The notes beneath the pieces are model-generated. The model was given only the letters and a program-made list of their open reading frames with translations. It had not been told where the DNA came from and made no database searches. Shown piece by piece: positions 49,666-59,390 of a stretch of DNA of 64,000 nucleotides. The DNA comes from Sipunculus nudus (lineage: Eukaryota; Annelida; Sipuncula; Golfingiida; Sipunculidae). The stretch is from the NCBI GenBank assembly GCA_026874595.1, contig CM049316.1, forward strand, positions 124,001-188,000, read 5' to 3'. Within the stretch, counting starts at the first letter, position 1. Each line of letters opens with the position of its first letter. The translations under genes were made by a program, and so were the position numbers.

Positions 49666-51132
49666 TCACGGACAGCATGAGGTGCGCCGGGTATCGTTTG
49701 GACCCGCGACCAGTCTTACAGATTTCGCTTGGACGACGTCTGGTTCTGTTGCAACTCTCACTTTCCATACACTTTGATACGTGTGCCCGGTACCTGTGCC
49801 AGCCAAACATGTGTTGCAGCTGTTCGTGCACGCGTAAACCCATTTGCCGTACGGGGTGGCGACGCATCCGACGTTGTACGTTTTTCTTTCAATTTTTGCG
49901 TATTGCGTGCGGACGAGCGTGAACATTCCGGTCGCGGCGTCGCAGTTGGCGAGTTCCAACTCCCATCCCAAGGAGAACCACATGTAAAACAACGTGAAAC
50001 TAATGAACCTGGCGTTCCGCAGTGACAATATCTTTTCCTCTGGTATCTCCAGTACGAGCCGGTGGACGTCAGTCTTTTCACTGTGTGTCCTTTTCCCTCT
50101 GACTGCGTACATTGTTTTCTGGAGCTTACATCCGAGCACGTGAACCAGGGCGTTCAGCATGATGTGTGGTTGCTTGTCGTGGTCTGTTCCCTCTGACAAA
50201 GCAGGCATATCGGTATCCAGCTTGGTGGGCATTTGGAAACATTCCCCCATTGAGCGCCAGGTGTCGCACAGGATGCGAAAGATGTCTTTGCGGCGCGGTA
50301 TTTGTTTTGCCGTCAGCAGTGATACTTTCGTGCTGACGTGTTTTCCGATATGCAGCATACACACGTTACGAATGTGAACCCTTGACGCCTTGCGGAGCAT
50401 TGTCTGCGGCGGATCGCGCACCTGACGTTCGGTGTACCGGTGAGACGTTACATCCACAACGGGCATGCAGCATATCTGTTGGAACAGGTGTCCTTCGTTC
50501 GAAATCACGTGTTTCACACACGGTCGGTAAACAGTCTGCGGGTTTGCTTCAGCGGGTTCCCCTGTTTTCCTGTTAAGGATGGGAATCTGTTGTATCTGGT
50601 GCACACTCAGTAAACCTGCTTCCAAGCAGGTCAGGGGCGCGTTTACGGTGTATCCCATGTGCCACAGCAGGTACAGCAGGTACGCAACACCATATTGACC
50701 GAGCGCACTGTGATTGCCAGACAGATCAAAAGTCATCTCACCCTCGGGACCCGTGAACAGCCACTCTATGTCGTGCATCTGACAGATCCCCTCTACGGTT
50801 TTCAAGGAGACTCCTGATTCCTTCAATGTCCTGCAGTTGTCGGTGTGTGAGGAATCCATGGTGAACCGCGACATGTCGCGCATCATTGTTTCCCATGTCT
50901 CCATACACAGGGACGACGGTAACCCGTGCTCACCGTCTGCACTTGATCTCAGTCTTTCCTGGTCACGCCACATCTGTTGGGTTGACCAGTTGAGTGCTTT
51001 GATGAGTACACGTGCTTTGTTATCGCGAACACGTAAACGCGCAGACATACCCGGTAGCAGTCCTCCTTCCACATCTGCTCTTGAATATATGTTGATCGGA
51101 ACGAATGGAACACTGTGCAGACGGTCTGCCAT
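49666..51132 (-). CDS. Hypothetical 488-residue protein, possible core viral gene
   Basis: ATG at 51132. The product is soluble-looking with many Met, Cys and His residues. It has a helical hydrophobic segment around 150-160 (VAYLLYLLWHMG) and a Cys-bearing stretch in the last 90 residues (VGCVATPYGKWVYACTNSCN). I do not recognise a family. Coding GC is high and the neighbours are closely packed on the same strand, typical of conserved replication or structural genes in large DNA viruses. No signal peptide. Confidence 0.75.
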   Translation of the reverse strand: MADRLHSVPFVPINIYSRADVEGGLLPGMSARLRVRDNKARVLIKALNWSTQQMWRDQERLRSSADGEHGLPSSLCMETWETMMRDMSRFTMDSSHTDNCRTLKESGVSLKTVEGICQMHDIEWLFTGPEGEMTFDLSGNHSALGQYGVAYLLYLLWHMGYTVNAPLTCLEAGLLSVHQIQQIPILNRKTGEPAEANPQTVYRPCVKHVISNEGHLFQQICCMPVVDVTSHRYTERQVRDPPQTMLRKASRVHIRNVCMLHIGKHVSTKVSLLTAKQIPRRKDIFRILCDTWRSMGECFQMPTKLDTDMPALSEGTDHDKQPHIMLNALVHVLGCKLQKTMYAVRGKRTHSEKTDVHRLVLEIPEEKILSLRNARFISFTLFYMWFSLGWELELANCDAATGMFTLVRTQYAKIERKTYNVGCVATPYGKWVYACTNSCNTCLAGTGTGHTYQSVWKVRVATEPDVVQAKSVRLVAGPNDTRRTSCCP

Positions 51133-51399
51133 CCTTTGTCTTGTTGTTGTGGCACCTTGTGCGCACAGTTAGACTTGCAGTAACAAAGTGTCTGATCTGT
51201 AACGGCGAACCGGTTAAATATGTTCACGGCAAGGACAAACAGGCGGCCAAAACCAGCCAATAGGCGCTCTCAGAAATTGCTCGTCTAAGCATGACCCGCT
51301 TGCTGACGTGACGCCGTACTTGCACCTGCACGTAGAAAATGTCAGCGCCAATAGCCGTTGCGCAATCTGGCTGGTTCAGGCAAGAATCACCCGTACCCG

Positions 51400-52587
51400 T
51401 CATGTGAAATAATGACCGTCAGCTACGACCTGCACACAGGAACGAGAGTCCATCGGTCGCCACTTTATGGTTGACACGAGTCGCACTGGCGTGCGGCACT
51501 GCGGGCACGGAATGTGTTCCGTGGTTGCTACTCCTCTCGCTCTGTTGTCTGTATGTACTTGTGCCATTTTTTTGTAACACGCAAGGCACACGTAATGTTC
51601 GCACTGGCTGAACACCACGTATTCCGCCTGCCCGCTTTTCTTCGGGTGATCGCGTGCAGCTTCCTCACAATTCTCCTGGCAGACGCTGCAAGATAGACGG
51701 CATGTCAGCATGCACCCGTGCCCCATGCGTTTCATAACCCCGTTGAAGATGTCAAGCATTTCATTGTAACTGCAACCGTAACACAAGTCTGATATCAGAT
51801 GGATCCAGGCCAATTTCCGTACCTGCCTCTCACAGGTTATCTGGTGTGTCCGCCTGTTCCTGAATACGTGTTCGGTATCGGCGTATGTCTTCAGGACCGC
51901 GTTTCTCGCGGCTTTCAGGTAACTGTTTACTGAAGTGCGGAGGTATCTCATTGTATCCTTACGTTGTTTGCGTGGACGATCACTTTCCTCGAAGTGTACG
52001 CTGTCTGTGGTACGTTCATCAGCGAGGTGTGACACGCCTGGTGTCTCACGCGACATCGTCTTCCAGTAGGTGCTTTGCAAAAGCCTCGTGAGAGATAGTT
52101 TGTAAACGTCGGCCTCGTGAACACGCGAAGCGCTCAGCTGCTGAAGGTGTCTGCGGCTTGCTGCCAGGCGAGGGATAAAGTCCGCTTGTTCCGATAAGCT
52201 TGCCAGGTACTTCGGTACGTGCGGTGTCAGTTCGCCTGCCGTGTATGGAATGTGATTATCGTCACGTGTCACGTCCTGCGGTAATCGCTTCTCGTTCAAG
52301 GTTGCTTCCGTTTTTTTATCCAACCGACCGAGTTCACGGGTGCCCCACCAAATGAGATGTCTTTCCAGGCTCCACAGTCCCAGTGCGGCGTCTTCGTCGA
52401 TGGTACGTGGGGTGTCGGGGTGGACTACATGTGTATGTGGCACAGATGATATCGATTCCGATTCCTCCCGCCTTTGTCTCGCACCGAGAGATTCTCCGTT
52501 GCCGGCCTCAGTTCTCCGTCGTAAGCTGATGGGCGCCAGAGGTTGCAGAGACTGTGACACGTCGTGGTTTAAAACTGACATGCCCAT
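51400..52587 (-). CDS. RING-finger protein, 395 residues
   Basis: ATG at 52587. Residues 1-290 are unassigned and basic/acidic mixed, with a possible nuclear signal (RPRKQRKD). A RING occupies about 300-367: CSVCQENC, then CEHYVCLACYKK, then CPQCRTPV. It has a long insertion between the second and last ligand pairs, as in several viral immediate-early RING proteins. The expected activity is ubiquitin ligation or transcription regulation (family inference). Its start overlaps the 3' end of the upstream gene by 80 bp, a sign of compact packing. Confidence 0.8.
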   Translation of the reverse strand: MGMSVLNHDVSQSLQPLAPISLRRRTEAGNGESLGARQRREESESISSVPHTHVVHPDTPRTIDEDAALGLWSLERHLIWWGTRELGRLDKKTEATLNEKRLPQDVTRDDNHIPYTAGELTPHVPKYLASLSEQADFIPRLAASRRHLQQLSASRVHEADVYKLSLTRLLQSTYWKTMSRETPGVSHLADERTTDSVHFEESDRPRKQRKDTMRYLRTSVNSYLKAARNAVLKTYADTEHVFRNRRTHQITCERQVRKLAWIHLISDLCYGCSYNEMLDIFNGVMKRMGHGCMLTCRLSCSVCQENCEEAARDHPKKSGQAEYVVFSQCEHYVCLACYKKMAQVHTDNRARGVATTEHIPCPQCRTPVRLVSTIKWRPMDSRSCVQVVADGHYFT

Positions 52588-53542
52588 CCGCTTTGCCCAT
52601 CGTTACTCGTACGTCTGCAATGACTGCGCCTGTCAGGAGCGACTGCCACGTTTTTAATACTGTCACCTTTGGGGCACGCGTGTCTTCCGGCGGGGTGCTG
52701 TTTTCACAAACGGGTGCACCTCTCCAGCGGGTCACGGGTCGTGTTGACAATGCCCTCTCCGGGTCTATCAAACCGGTCTCAGGGTTACAGGCATCCAGAG
52801 GATGCAGCCGTGGGTACAACATCTTCATACACGTTGAAAACCCCTGTCCCTGTCCAACAGCATATTCCGTTTTGCTGATTTCGGCGTCTTCTTTAGCACA
52901 GGCGGTTTCTATCGCACACTTGGCTGTCCTGTACGCAGCGGATGCGATATGGGAAATATCCGCTTCCCGCTGTTGTGGATTGTATCCCGGGACACCGGCC
53001 AACCAGCTGTTGTGTCGTGCGATTATTTCCCACGTGTACACGAGGGATCCGAAATCGACCGGCGAAGCTGTTAATAACCGGGGGAATACCTGTCGTTTGA
53101 ACCTCACGAGCGTTGGTACGCGGCAGACCGGCATGTGCTTGGCCATATCAAATATGAATATACAATACGCAGTTGTGGCAGGGCAAGGTTTGCACGTTAT
53201 CGATGTGACACACTTGTATATTGCTGTGCACCACCTGAGCAGGCGAGACCTGCGACATGTGCGGTTGGATGTTTCGTTGCGTAAACCGAACAGCGACATC
53301 TTGCACGTGAGGAGGGGCACGGCATCTGGAGGGTGTGAAGGCATCTTGTTCACTGGGTGCTTATATTTCTGCAACCCAACTTTTGTATGGGTATTCCTGT
53401 TATAGATGGAGTACTTTGTACTCTCACGTGACTCTGCATGGTTTAATGCTGCCCGCAGTTTCATCGAATAAATGTCAGAAACATTTAGCTGAAATCCGTT
53501 TCCTCTGTCTTCTGTTTGTGCGCGATGGTGTATGTATTTCAT
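52508..53542 (-). CDS. Hypothetical 344-residue protein overlapping the RING gene
   Basis: The frame opens with TTG at 53587. ATGs lie at 53542 and 53464; the first is used, but the second (MKLRAALNHAES) is possible. Several cysteines occur around residues 85-135 (CKMSLF to CKPCPATTAYC), then a mixed helical region. The final 80 residues overlap in part the start of the RING gene in another frame. No family is recognised. Confidence 0.6.
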   Translation of the reverse strand: MKYIHHRAQTEDRGNGFQLNVSDIYSMKLRAALNHAESRESTKYSIYNRNTHTKVGLQKYKHPVNKMPSHPPDAVPLLTCKMSLFGLRNETSNRTCRRSRLLRWCTAIYKCVTSITCKPCPATTAYCIFIFDMAKHMPVCRVPTLVRFKRQVFPRLLTASPVDFGSLVYTWEIIARHNSWLAGVPGYNPQQREADISHIASAAYRTAKCAIETACAKEDAEISKTEYAVGQGQGFSTCMKMLYPRLHPLDACNPETGLIDPERALSTRPVTRWRGAPVCENSTPPEDTRAPKVTVLKTWQSLLTGAVIADVRVTMGKADGHVSFKPRRVTVSATSGAHQLTTEN

Positions 53543-53644
53543 GTTGCGCCCGCAGATATCATATCGACCGCACGTTACATTTCTCAAATAACAAAATGTC
53601 AGCTGTGTTTAATAGCATACTATTTGTCACGACTAAACGTTGGG

Positions 53645-53812
53645 TCACATTTTCCTACACAACCTGTTGTACGCCACACCGAGTCCAATCATTGTACAGG
53701 TCAGTCCGAACAGTAAAAAAATCATGGCACCCCAGTAACATTTGCGGAGGCGACGTCCCTGGGCAAGGTACAAAAGGGCTGACACACTCAGGTCGTGCGG
53801 CTTACACTGCAT
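53645..53812 (-). CDS. Small C-terminally membrane-anchored protein, start or upstream exon uncertain
   Basis: A hydrophobic helix (MIFLLFGLTCTMIGLGVAY) near the C-terminus followed by a basic end suggests a tail-anchored protein. The open frame extends to 53932 but starts there with TTG; the first ATG is 53812, giving 55 residues. On the minus strand TTTGTATTTCAG ends at about 53841, a strong 3' splice-site match. The true N-terminus may therefore be in an upstream exon. Confidence 0.5.
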   Translation of the reverse strand: MQCKPHDLSVSALLYLAQGRRLRKCYWGAMIFLLFGLTCTMIGLGVAYNRLCRKM

Positions 53813-54007
53813 CCTTGGTTTTTTTATCGTGACCTGGCCGACCTGAAATACAAACCGCGCGATGCTCTGGTCGTTAGCCAAACGGGCCGCCCTCAGCACT
53901 GAAATCGTGTCACTCTTACGGGTAATAGGCAATGAACTGTTACACCGTCTTACACGGAGACTGAAAAATGCAGTATTTACAAATATCCCGACCCTTCTCC
54001 GTGGAGG

Positions 54008-55144
54008 TTAGTCCTGTGCGTCGATTGAAAGCCCCAGCGCGCAAATGACGTCTCCGTACAAGTAACAGGACACGTCGGCTGGTGGCACGATTTGTGATAT
54101 AATTTCGCTGTCGCATTCGTCGTCCAACGAAAGTTCACAGAAAGGAGGGAGGACTTCGGCGTCCGACAGCATCGACGGGTCGCACCTCAATTCAAATGAT
54201 GCTCCCTTTTCACAGTCACCGTATCTCTCCGTCAGGTGTAATGTGACCTTGCAGAGACCTTCCCATTTTTGTGTGTCGCCTGGGTGTGTTACATGTGTTA
54301 TTTTCCCGTTGCAGGGGACGGCTGCGGGGTTAAAGAATGATGGTGTACGACCGGGAGGCTGCGTGTCATGCTGCGCGTCATCGCCCACGTCACCATACCT
54401 GGCAACGAAAAAGTCATGAGTTTGTGCGGCTGGTACTATCACAGCGTGCCACGAGAGACGGGGACACAAGCGGTAAGTGTTGTTTCTTTTCGTCAGCAAG
54501 GTGTCACGTACGAGGAGGAGCATGTCCGCTGGTTCTTGCATGTGTGGAAATTGTTCGGGTGGGTCGAACAAGACGCACTCGAAAGATGCCCCTTCCGGTA
54601 AAACGGCTGTGAGAGTACGTATCTTCTTTTTTGATTTACTAGTTTCAGAATCTTCTATCAGTTGTACGCGACCGACGACTGTTATGTGCTCGTCCACGTG
54701 ACACTTAAACCGGCCGGGGGCTGGTATGTCACAGAATGAGGTGCCGTTTTCGTGCTGGTCTTTTGTCAGTAATTCTTTACAGGATTCTGCTATACGTAAC
54801 CGCCTCAGATTGAGCTGTTGAGACGTCAGTTCCGACCAACTGGTAGGCTGATGGTGACGCTCCCACACGAATCCTTTCACACTCAAAACAAGGCCGTTGC
54901 AGATACGCTTGAAATTGCCAGACACACGGTACCATTCTCCGGGTGCCCACTGTTCGATTTGTTGACCATCGGAAACGTTTAACACGACACACGTCCCCTC
55001 TGAGTCGTAAACGACGGCTCGGAAATTCCCACCGGTGCTTGAATACATTGCGACGGTGACAGCAGCGCCGGGAACGCCGGTGTCTAAGTTCGAAATGGCT
55101 TCGCATTGAGCCATGTTATTGTGTTTCTGTCGCGGATGAGTCAT
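54008..55144 (-). CDS. Candidate multi-OB-fold (ssDNA-binding-like) protein, 378 residues
   Basis: A GTG upstream opens the frame; ATG 55144 overlaps the TGA of the preceding gene (ATGA), fixing the start. Two segments have the strand pattern of OB folds: about 26-95 (AVVYDSEGTCVVLNVSDG, YRVSGNFKRICNGLVLSVKG) and about 148-236 (ITVVGRVQLIEDSE, FECVLFDPPEQF, ADMLLLVRDTLL). A third, weaker one may lie at 285-370. OB arrays of this kind occur in ssDNA-binding and telomere proteins; a replication role is inferred, not shown. No catalytic motif is seen. Confidence 0.65.
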   Translation of the reverse strand: MTHPRQKHNNMAQCEAISNLDTGVPGAAVTVAMYSSTGGNFRAVVYDSEGTCVVLNVSDGQQIEQWAPGEWYRVSGNFKRICNGLVLSVKGFVWERHHQPTSWSELTSQQLNLRRLRIAESCKELLTKDQHENGTSFCDIPAPGRFKCHVDEHITVVGRVQLIEDSETSKSKKKIRTLTAVLPEGASFECVLFDPPEQFPHMQEPADMLLLVRDTLLTKRNNTYRLCPRLSWHAVIVPAAQTHDFFVARYGDVGDDAQHDTQPPGRTPSFFNPAAVPCNGKITHVTHPGDTQKWEGLCKVTLHLTERYGDCEKGASFELRCDPSMLSDAEVLPPFCELSLDDECDSEIISQIVPPADVSCYLYGDVICALGLSIDAQD

Positions 55145-56436
55145 TCGAAATGGCAGTGGTCCGCGATGTTTTGAATCATATACAAGCGGTTTGTTATCTG
55201 GCACGTCACGTGCGATAACCGGTTAGTAAACACGCCCTGTAAAAAACAGTCAGAAGGCAGGTCGTCCACGTACACGCACGGGCCGTCTGGCAGTGCGTCC
55301 ATTCCCACGCTCAATGTATCAGGGTTGGGTGGGTCCTGGTCTACGTCCCATGCTGTTGAACGTGCGATTTCCATGGCGTTCAGGTCGGCGCTGACCAAGT
55401 CCGGGTTCCACACGCGGTTGTGTTGCGCCAACAAGCACAGCATGCACGGTAATCTGACGAGCAGGTCTTCGCAGTGCAGCTGTTCGTTTCTGTCGCCTGA
55501 CACGAAAGCAAAACGTTGTGACGGTAACTGGGAGGGATCTCTGGCCTGCTGCAGAAATTCGTACATGAAAAGAACAATGTTGAAACATTCCAGTAAACGA
55601 ACGTGATTTGTGACCGCTAAACTTACGTCGAACAATTTCGCTGGCAGGGCGACAAGTCCACGTGGATGCGAAGTCCCTTGCATACGCGACGACTTCCGCA
55701 TATACGCTGAGGCGACACACGTTGGTAGGGTGCAGCGGGCCTCCGTGTAAACCACCCGCAATGCCTCTGACAAACCCTCTGATACGGGTATGTTCTTGAA
55801 GCCGGCGGCATCGACCAGATGTTCGACTATTCCGCGGCGTGCGCTTAGTGACATCCAACTGTTTGCGTGTTTGAACGTATGGGGAGTTCCAACCACTTGA
55901 GCTAAGGGGTTACGGGCTGCGACACGTATAGCGCGCGCCGGTGGTCCTTGGTTGTCCTGTGTGTCAGGGCGCAGTTTGCGACGCTGGTCTGTTGAATATT
56001 TTTCCCCATTGCAGTTATCAGGTATTTCATCAGGGTTGTCTGGGAAAAGTGAATGTTCCAGTGTCAAAGCTTGTACGCCTTCTTCTTCCACCTTCACGAC
56101 CATTGGAAGGCTTGTGTTGGAGTTGGCGGGAACTTCTCGTGCTTTGTGCGTGTTTCCTGGGCATGACACTACCATAAACCCTTCTCTGCGTTCTGAACCG
56201 TCAGGTAGACGTGAACGTGTCCCGTCTTCACGCTGGGACAGTCCTGTCGGGATGATCGACACAGGGGCCCCGAGGTTGTATGAGCATACTGTAAGGGCGC
56301 TCTTTATTGCATTGACGTTCACGTTATCCGAACGTTTGCAACCGGCAGACGCATGGTCATGCGACAGGGTCTGTTCCTGTGTGTTGAATGTGGTCCACGG
56401 AGACAGGGGTACAACCCCAAGGTTTCTGTCCGCCAT
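55141..56436 (-). CDS. Hypothetical 431-residue protein, coupled to the OB-fold gene
   Basis: ATG at 56436. The N-terminal 180 residues are polar and low-complexity; residues 185-431 are globular and helical (AFVSGDRNEQLHCEDLLVRL). The stop overlaps the next start by four bases, which suggests a shared transcript or tight packing. It is divergent from the 879-residue gene with only 75 bp between the two ATGs, so the promoters must overlap; an A-run there has no classical TATA. Function unknown. Confidence 0.7.
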   Translation of the reverse strand: MADRNLGVVPLSPWTTFNTQEQTLSHDHASAGCKRSDNVNVNAIKSALTVCSYNLGAPVSIIPTGLSQREDGTRSRLPDGSERREGFMVVSCPGNTHKAREVPANSNTSLPMVVKVEEEGVQALTLEHSLFPDNPDEIPDNCNGEKYSTDQRRKLRPDTQDNQGPPARAIRVAARNPLAQVVGTPHTFKHANSWMSLSARRGIVEHLVDAAGFKNIPVSEGLSEALRVVYTEARCTLPTCVASAYMRKSSRMQGTSHPRGLVALPAKLFDVSLAVTNHVRLLECFNIVLFMYEFLQQARDPSQLPSQRFAFVSGDRNEQLHCEDLLVRLPCMLCLLAQHNRVWNPDLVSADLNAMEIARSTAWDVDQDPPNPDTLSVGMDALPDGPCVYVDDLPSDCFLQGVFTNRLSHVTCQITNRLYMIQNIADHCHFE

Positions 56437-56511
56437 GCCTTATTTGGGTGATCGGAGGCCGATGTCCGGCCTGAGTTGACTTTAAAAAAAAAGAACAATC
56501 GGTGAAACACT

Positions 56512-59151
56512 ATGGCTTCCTCAGACGACCGATCGGCACACACGGTGCAGGAGCGCGGTGTAGCTGTCGGGCACCCGCTCGAATGCGCGGATTCTACAGA
56601 GTGGCTCAGGTTGTGGGCGGACACGTTGACGGCGCTGATCGATGTGAACGTATCAAAACATGTGTATCCTGATCTTATGCTTCAGAGTTTGCCACGCTTG
56701 CGGTCAAACGCGTGTGTGGCAAAGGAAATGTCATTTTTTGTACGCGAAAGTCTGCATTGTTCTTTATCGCGTGTCACGTACGGACTGTCCTTGCTCTTGC
56801 CGCGACTGTCCCTCGAGATGGATCACGTTGCTTCCTGTCTGGAAGAATACGTTCGTAACTCTCAAGACATGCAGCGAGACGCGAGGTGTGGTAGAAACCA
56901 GGGCTTGACGGAACAGCAGGTTGAGTCGCTGTGTCAGAAATACTTCCGTTCTGTGCTTCGGACAGAGGACTGTCGGTTTTGGCACACAACGGGCAGTAAC
57001 ACTGCATGGACGGTGCACGAGATGCAGAAATGCTGTTGGGACCTTGATTTCGCTTTTTACAGCACACCCCTGGAAGAGGTTATTACCGCCCTCGGAGAGC
57101 TAGAGGAAGTATGTGCGAAACTGTTTGTTTCAGTTTGGGTATTGCCTCCCCACCTGTTGGATATGAGCCTGGGTTGTTTAGCATGTGTTTCTGCTCAGGC
57201 CTTTGCGTATTCCCTCGCGCAAGATGGGTCCCGTGCAGGGGCCGACCCACCTGAACAAACCAGGTTAGGTGCCAGTAACTGTTCTCATATTGTGTCATGT
57301 GACACGGGGCATGATCTTTTCCATACGTTAAATGTACCGGCAGGAAGCGGGTCATGTCAACGGGAGCGAAGCAGAGATGGAGCTGCTCCTGCAGGTGATG
57401 GCGAACGTGTGGCCACGGTCAATCAGTTGCCTAACGCTCCTGACATGGCACTGGCTGCCGGTTCTCCACGTCCTATAAACTCTGTCGACCCCACTGAAGA
57501 CAGGTATTACTGTGGTTTCGGGAACACCTCTGGCGCAGACGACAGGCTCCTCAAGGAGCTGCGACTGGGTAACAGTCATGTGGCAGAAAAGACCCGTCTG
57601 TTGTTGGAAAACATGAGGCGCGCCCGTTCGGAAATAGACTCGCATTGGCGGAATTCGGCTGATATTTTTAGATGGTGTGGTGAACGCGGTGACACTGACG
57701 TGCAAACCGAGGGTCATTACGCGGGCAATGCCGTTCTCATGTACACGGTTCCCGTCTACGGGTTGACTGTCGAAGAGCTCGTGGGGAATGAGTTTGCGGC
57801 CATGGACGCTCAGGCCGAGCTTGAAGCCCGCAAACACGAGACTAGGATCAAGGAGCAGTTAAAAAAAGCTAGGGACCGTGGAGTCCAAGACGCGCCACAA
57901 GCTGTTGCGTGGGACATCTTGAAAGGGATTAACATGGATGGTAGCAACAACGGGGGTTTGGCGAAAATGTTGGAGCGGGTGACAGGGAGGCGTTATGGGA
58001 TCGGCAACCAAGCAGTTGGATGTGGAAACAATGAACGTCCTGGACGTTCTTGCGTTGATGATTACATCGATACCTTGGTTACGGAGATGACGTCATGTGA
58101 CATAGACTCCGTCCAGAAATCGGTGGGAGAGCGCGTTTTCGAACGTCACCGCAAACTGGTGAGGGCGAGGCACGCAAAGCTGTTGCGCAAATTGCGCAGG
58201 GCGAAAGAAGACCTGTCCTGTTGCATGCAGCCCCGCGTAGCGGGACAAGAGATCTTGTCAGGACTTTTCGCCGTCAGACGATGTGTCAAAGCAGTGCAGC
58301 TCTTCCGAGAGGTTGTTTCCGCGCAGGCGGGAGCAGACGTGAACCCCGACGATTTGCAAAATGGTTGGCTTGTGCCTGGGGACGGGTCACCGTATGATCC
58401 GTCCCGTGTTCCTCGCCCGCGTGTAGCTGAAGCGTGGGAGGTCAGTTGCGGGGAGCCCCTGCTGGAAACTGTCAACATATCGATGGCCTCAGAACTGACT
58501 AAGTCCCTGCAACTTGGCCCTATGTGGATGTCCAGGGACTCGCACGAGGATACAGCGTGTCCCGTCAGGGCGGGATTTGTTATGCACGCTGTTTGGTCTG
58601 CAAGAGGCGTCCCCGCGTCTGCGCGTGCTGACGTTGAGAGGTTCTGCACTTTGAAATCGGAAATGGGAGCACTGGGGTCACGTCAGGCGGAACGCTTCGG
58701 GGATGTGTTCCCAGTGATGCAGGAACAGTATCTGGAACTGTTGCAGCAGTTGCGGGCGCAGGAAGCGCAGACGTCGTCAGGTGATGCCGAAAACCAAACT
58801 CGTCTGGACAGTTTGAAGCAAACACGGTTTCTCTGCCACATGCACAAGGTTCGGTTGGTGGCATATGCTGTTGTGGCGCACCAATTGGCCCATCCGGGGA
58901 ACCGTGTCCGGTGTCTGTCTGTGGCCGATCCGTCACATTTATGTCCGGGGGAAGGGGGGGAGGTTTACGCTCTCGAGGAGGCTGTATATGTGGGGCCCGC
59001 TTTTTCACCACACACGCTGATATCCAGGCGACACTACACGCCTCCGGTAAACGACGCTGACGCACAAGAGGCAAACGCGCGGGATCTATGGGATATAAAA
59101 CAGAGTCATGACATCTTCGAACTCCTGGCTGCTGCACCAGCGACGCGTTGA
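56512..59151 (+). CDS. Large 879-residue protein, unknown, probable core gene
   Basis: ATG at 56512. The N-terminal 250 residues are helical and Cys-rich. A Ser/Pro-rich linker (about 250-330) follows, then a long charged helical region with two likely coiled coils (about 345-370 and 430-470). The rest is mixed and ends helical. I recognise no enzymatic motif. The size, GC-rich coding composition and position between compact gene blocks suggest a structural or packaging protein, but this is a guess. AATAAA occurs 50 bp after the stop. Confidence 0.75.
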   Translation: MASSDDRSAHTVQERGVAVGHPLECADSTEWLRLWADTLTALIDVNVSKHVYPDLMLQSLPRLRSNACVAKEMSFFVRESLHCSLSRVTYGLSLLLPRLSLEMDHVASCLEEYVRNSQDMQRDARCGRNQGLTEQQVESLCQKYFRSVLRTEDCRFWHTTGSNTAWTVHEMQKCCWDLDFAFYSTPLEEVITALGELEEVCAKLFVSVWVLPPHLLDMSLGCLACVSAQAFAYSLAQDGSRAGADPPEQTRLGASNCSHIVSCDTGHDLFHTLNVPAGSGSCQRERSRDGAAPAGDGERVATVNQLPNAPDMALAAGSPRPINSVDPTEDRYYCGFGNTSGADDRLLKELRLGNSHVAEKTRLLLENMRRARSEIDSHWRNSADIFRWCGERGDTDVQTEGHYAGNAVLMYTVPVYGLTVEELVGNEFAAMDAQAELEARKHETRIKEQLKKARDRGVQDAPQAVAWDILKGINMDGSNNGGLAKMLERVTGRRYGIGNQAVGCGNNERPGRSCVDDYIDTLVTEMTSCDIDSVQKSVGERVFERHRKLVRARHAKLLRKLRRAKEDLSCCMQPRVAGQEILSGLFAVRRCVKAVQLFREVVSAQAGADVNPDDLQNGWLVPGDGSPYDPSRVPRPRVAEAWEVSCGEPLLETVNISMASELTKSLQLGPMWMSRDSHEDTACPVRAGFVMHAVWSARGVPASARADVERFCTLKSEMGALGSRQAERFGDVFPVMQEQYLELLQQLRAQEAQTSSGDAENQTRLDSLKQTRFLCHMHKVRLVAYAVVAHQLAHPGNRVRCLSVADPSHLCPGEGGEVYALEEAVYVGPAFSPHTLISRRHYTPPVNDADAQEANARDLWDIKQSHDIFELLAAAPATR

Positions 59152-59198
59152 CTTTCGTCGTATCCTATATGAAACAAAACACTCATTATACAAAACCA

Positions 59199-59204
59199 AA
59201 TAAA
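59199..59204 (+). terminator. Polyadenylation signal AATAAA
   Basis: About 50 bp downstream of the 879-residue gene's stop. Confidence 0.65.
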
Positions 59205-59239
59205 ACCAAACACATACAGTCATAATGTGCAATGTGATA

Positions 59240-59245
59240 TTTATT
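59240..59245 (-). terminator. Polyadenylation signal AATAAA (minus)
   Basis: Minus-strand AATAAA about 145 bp after the stop of the 376-residue gene. A second one lies near 59270. Convergent transcripts end within 50 bp of each other. A TG-rich microsatellite follows at 59290-59340. Confidence 0.6.
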
Positions 59246-59390
59246 CATTAAACAAAATATATTTATTGTATGCAGGTTTTGATGTTGCATTGTGTGTATA
59301 TGTGTGTCTGTACATATGTGTATATGTGTGTGTCTGTACATATTGAAATGTCCAGTTTGGCAGTTGTGACATGTTTTCTAACAAGTCTTA

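Noticed and set aside
52554-53405. 283-codon plus-strand frame
   Set aside because: Antisense shadow of the minus-strand gene at 52508-53542, which fits the co-oriented block and overlaps.
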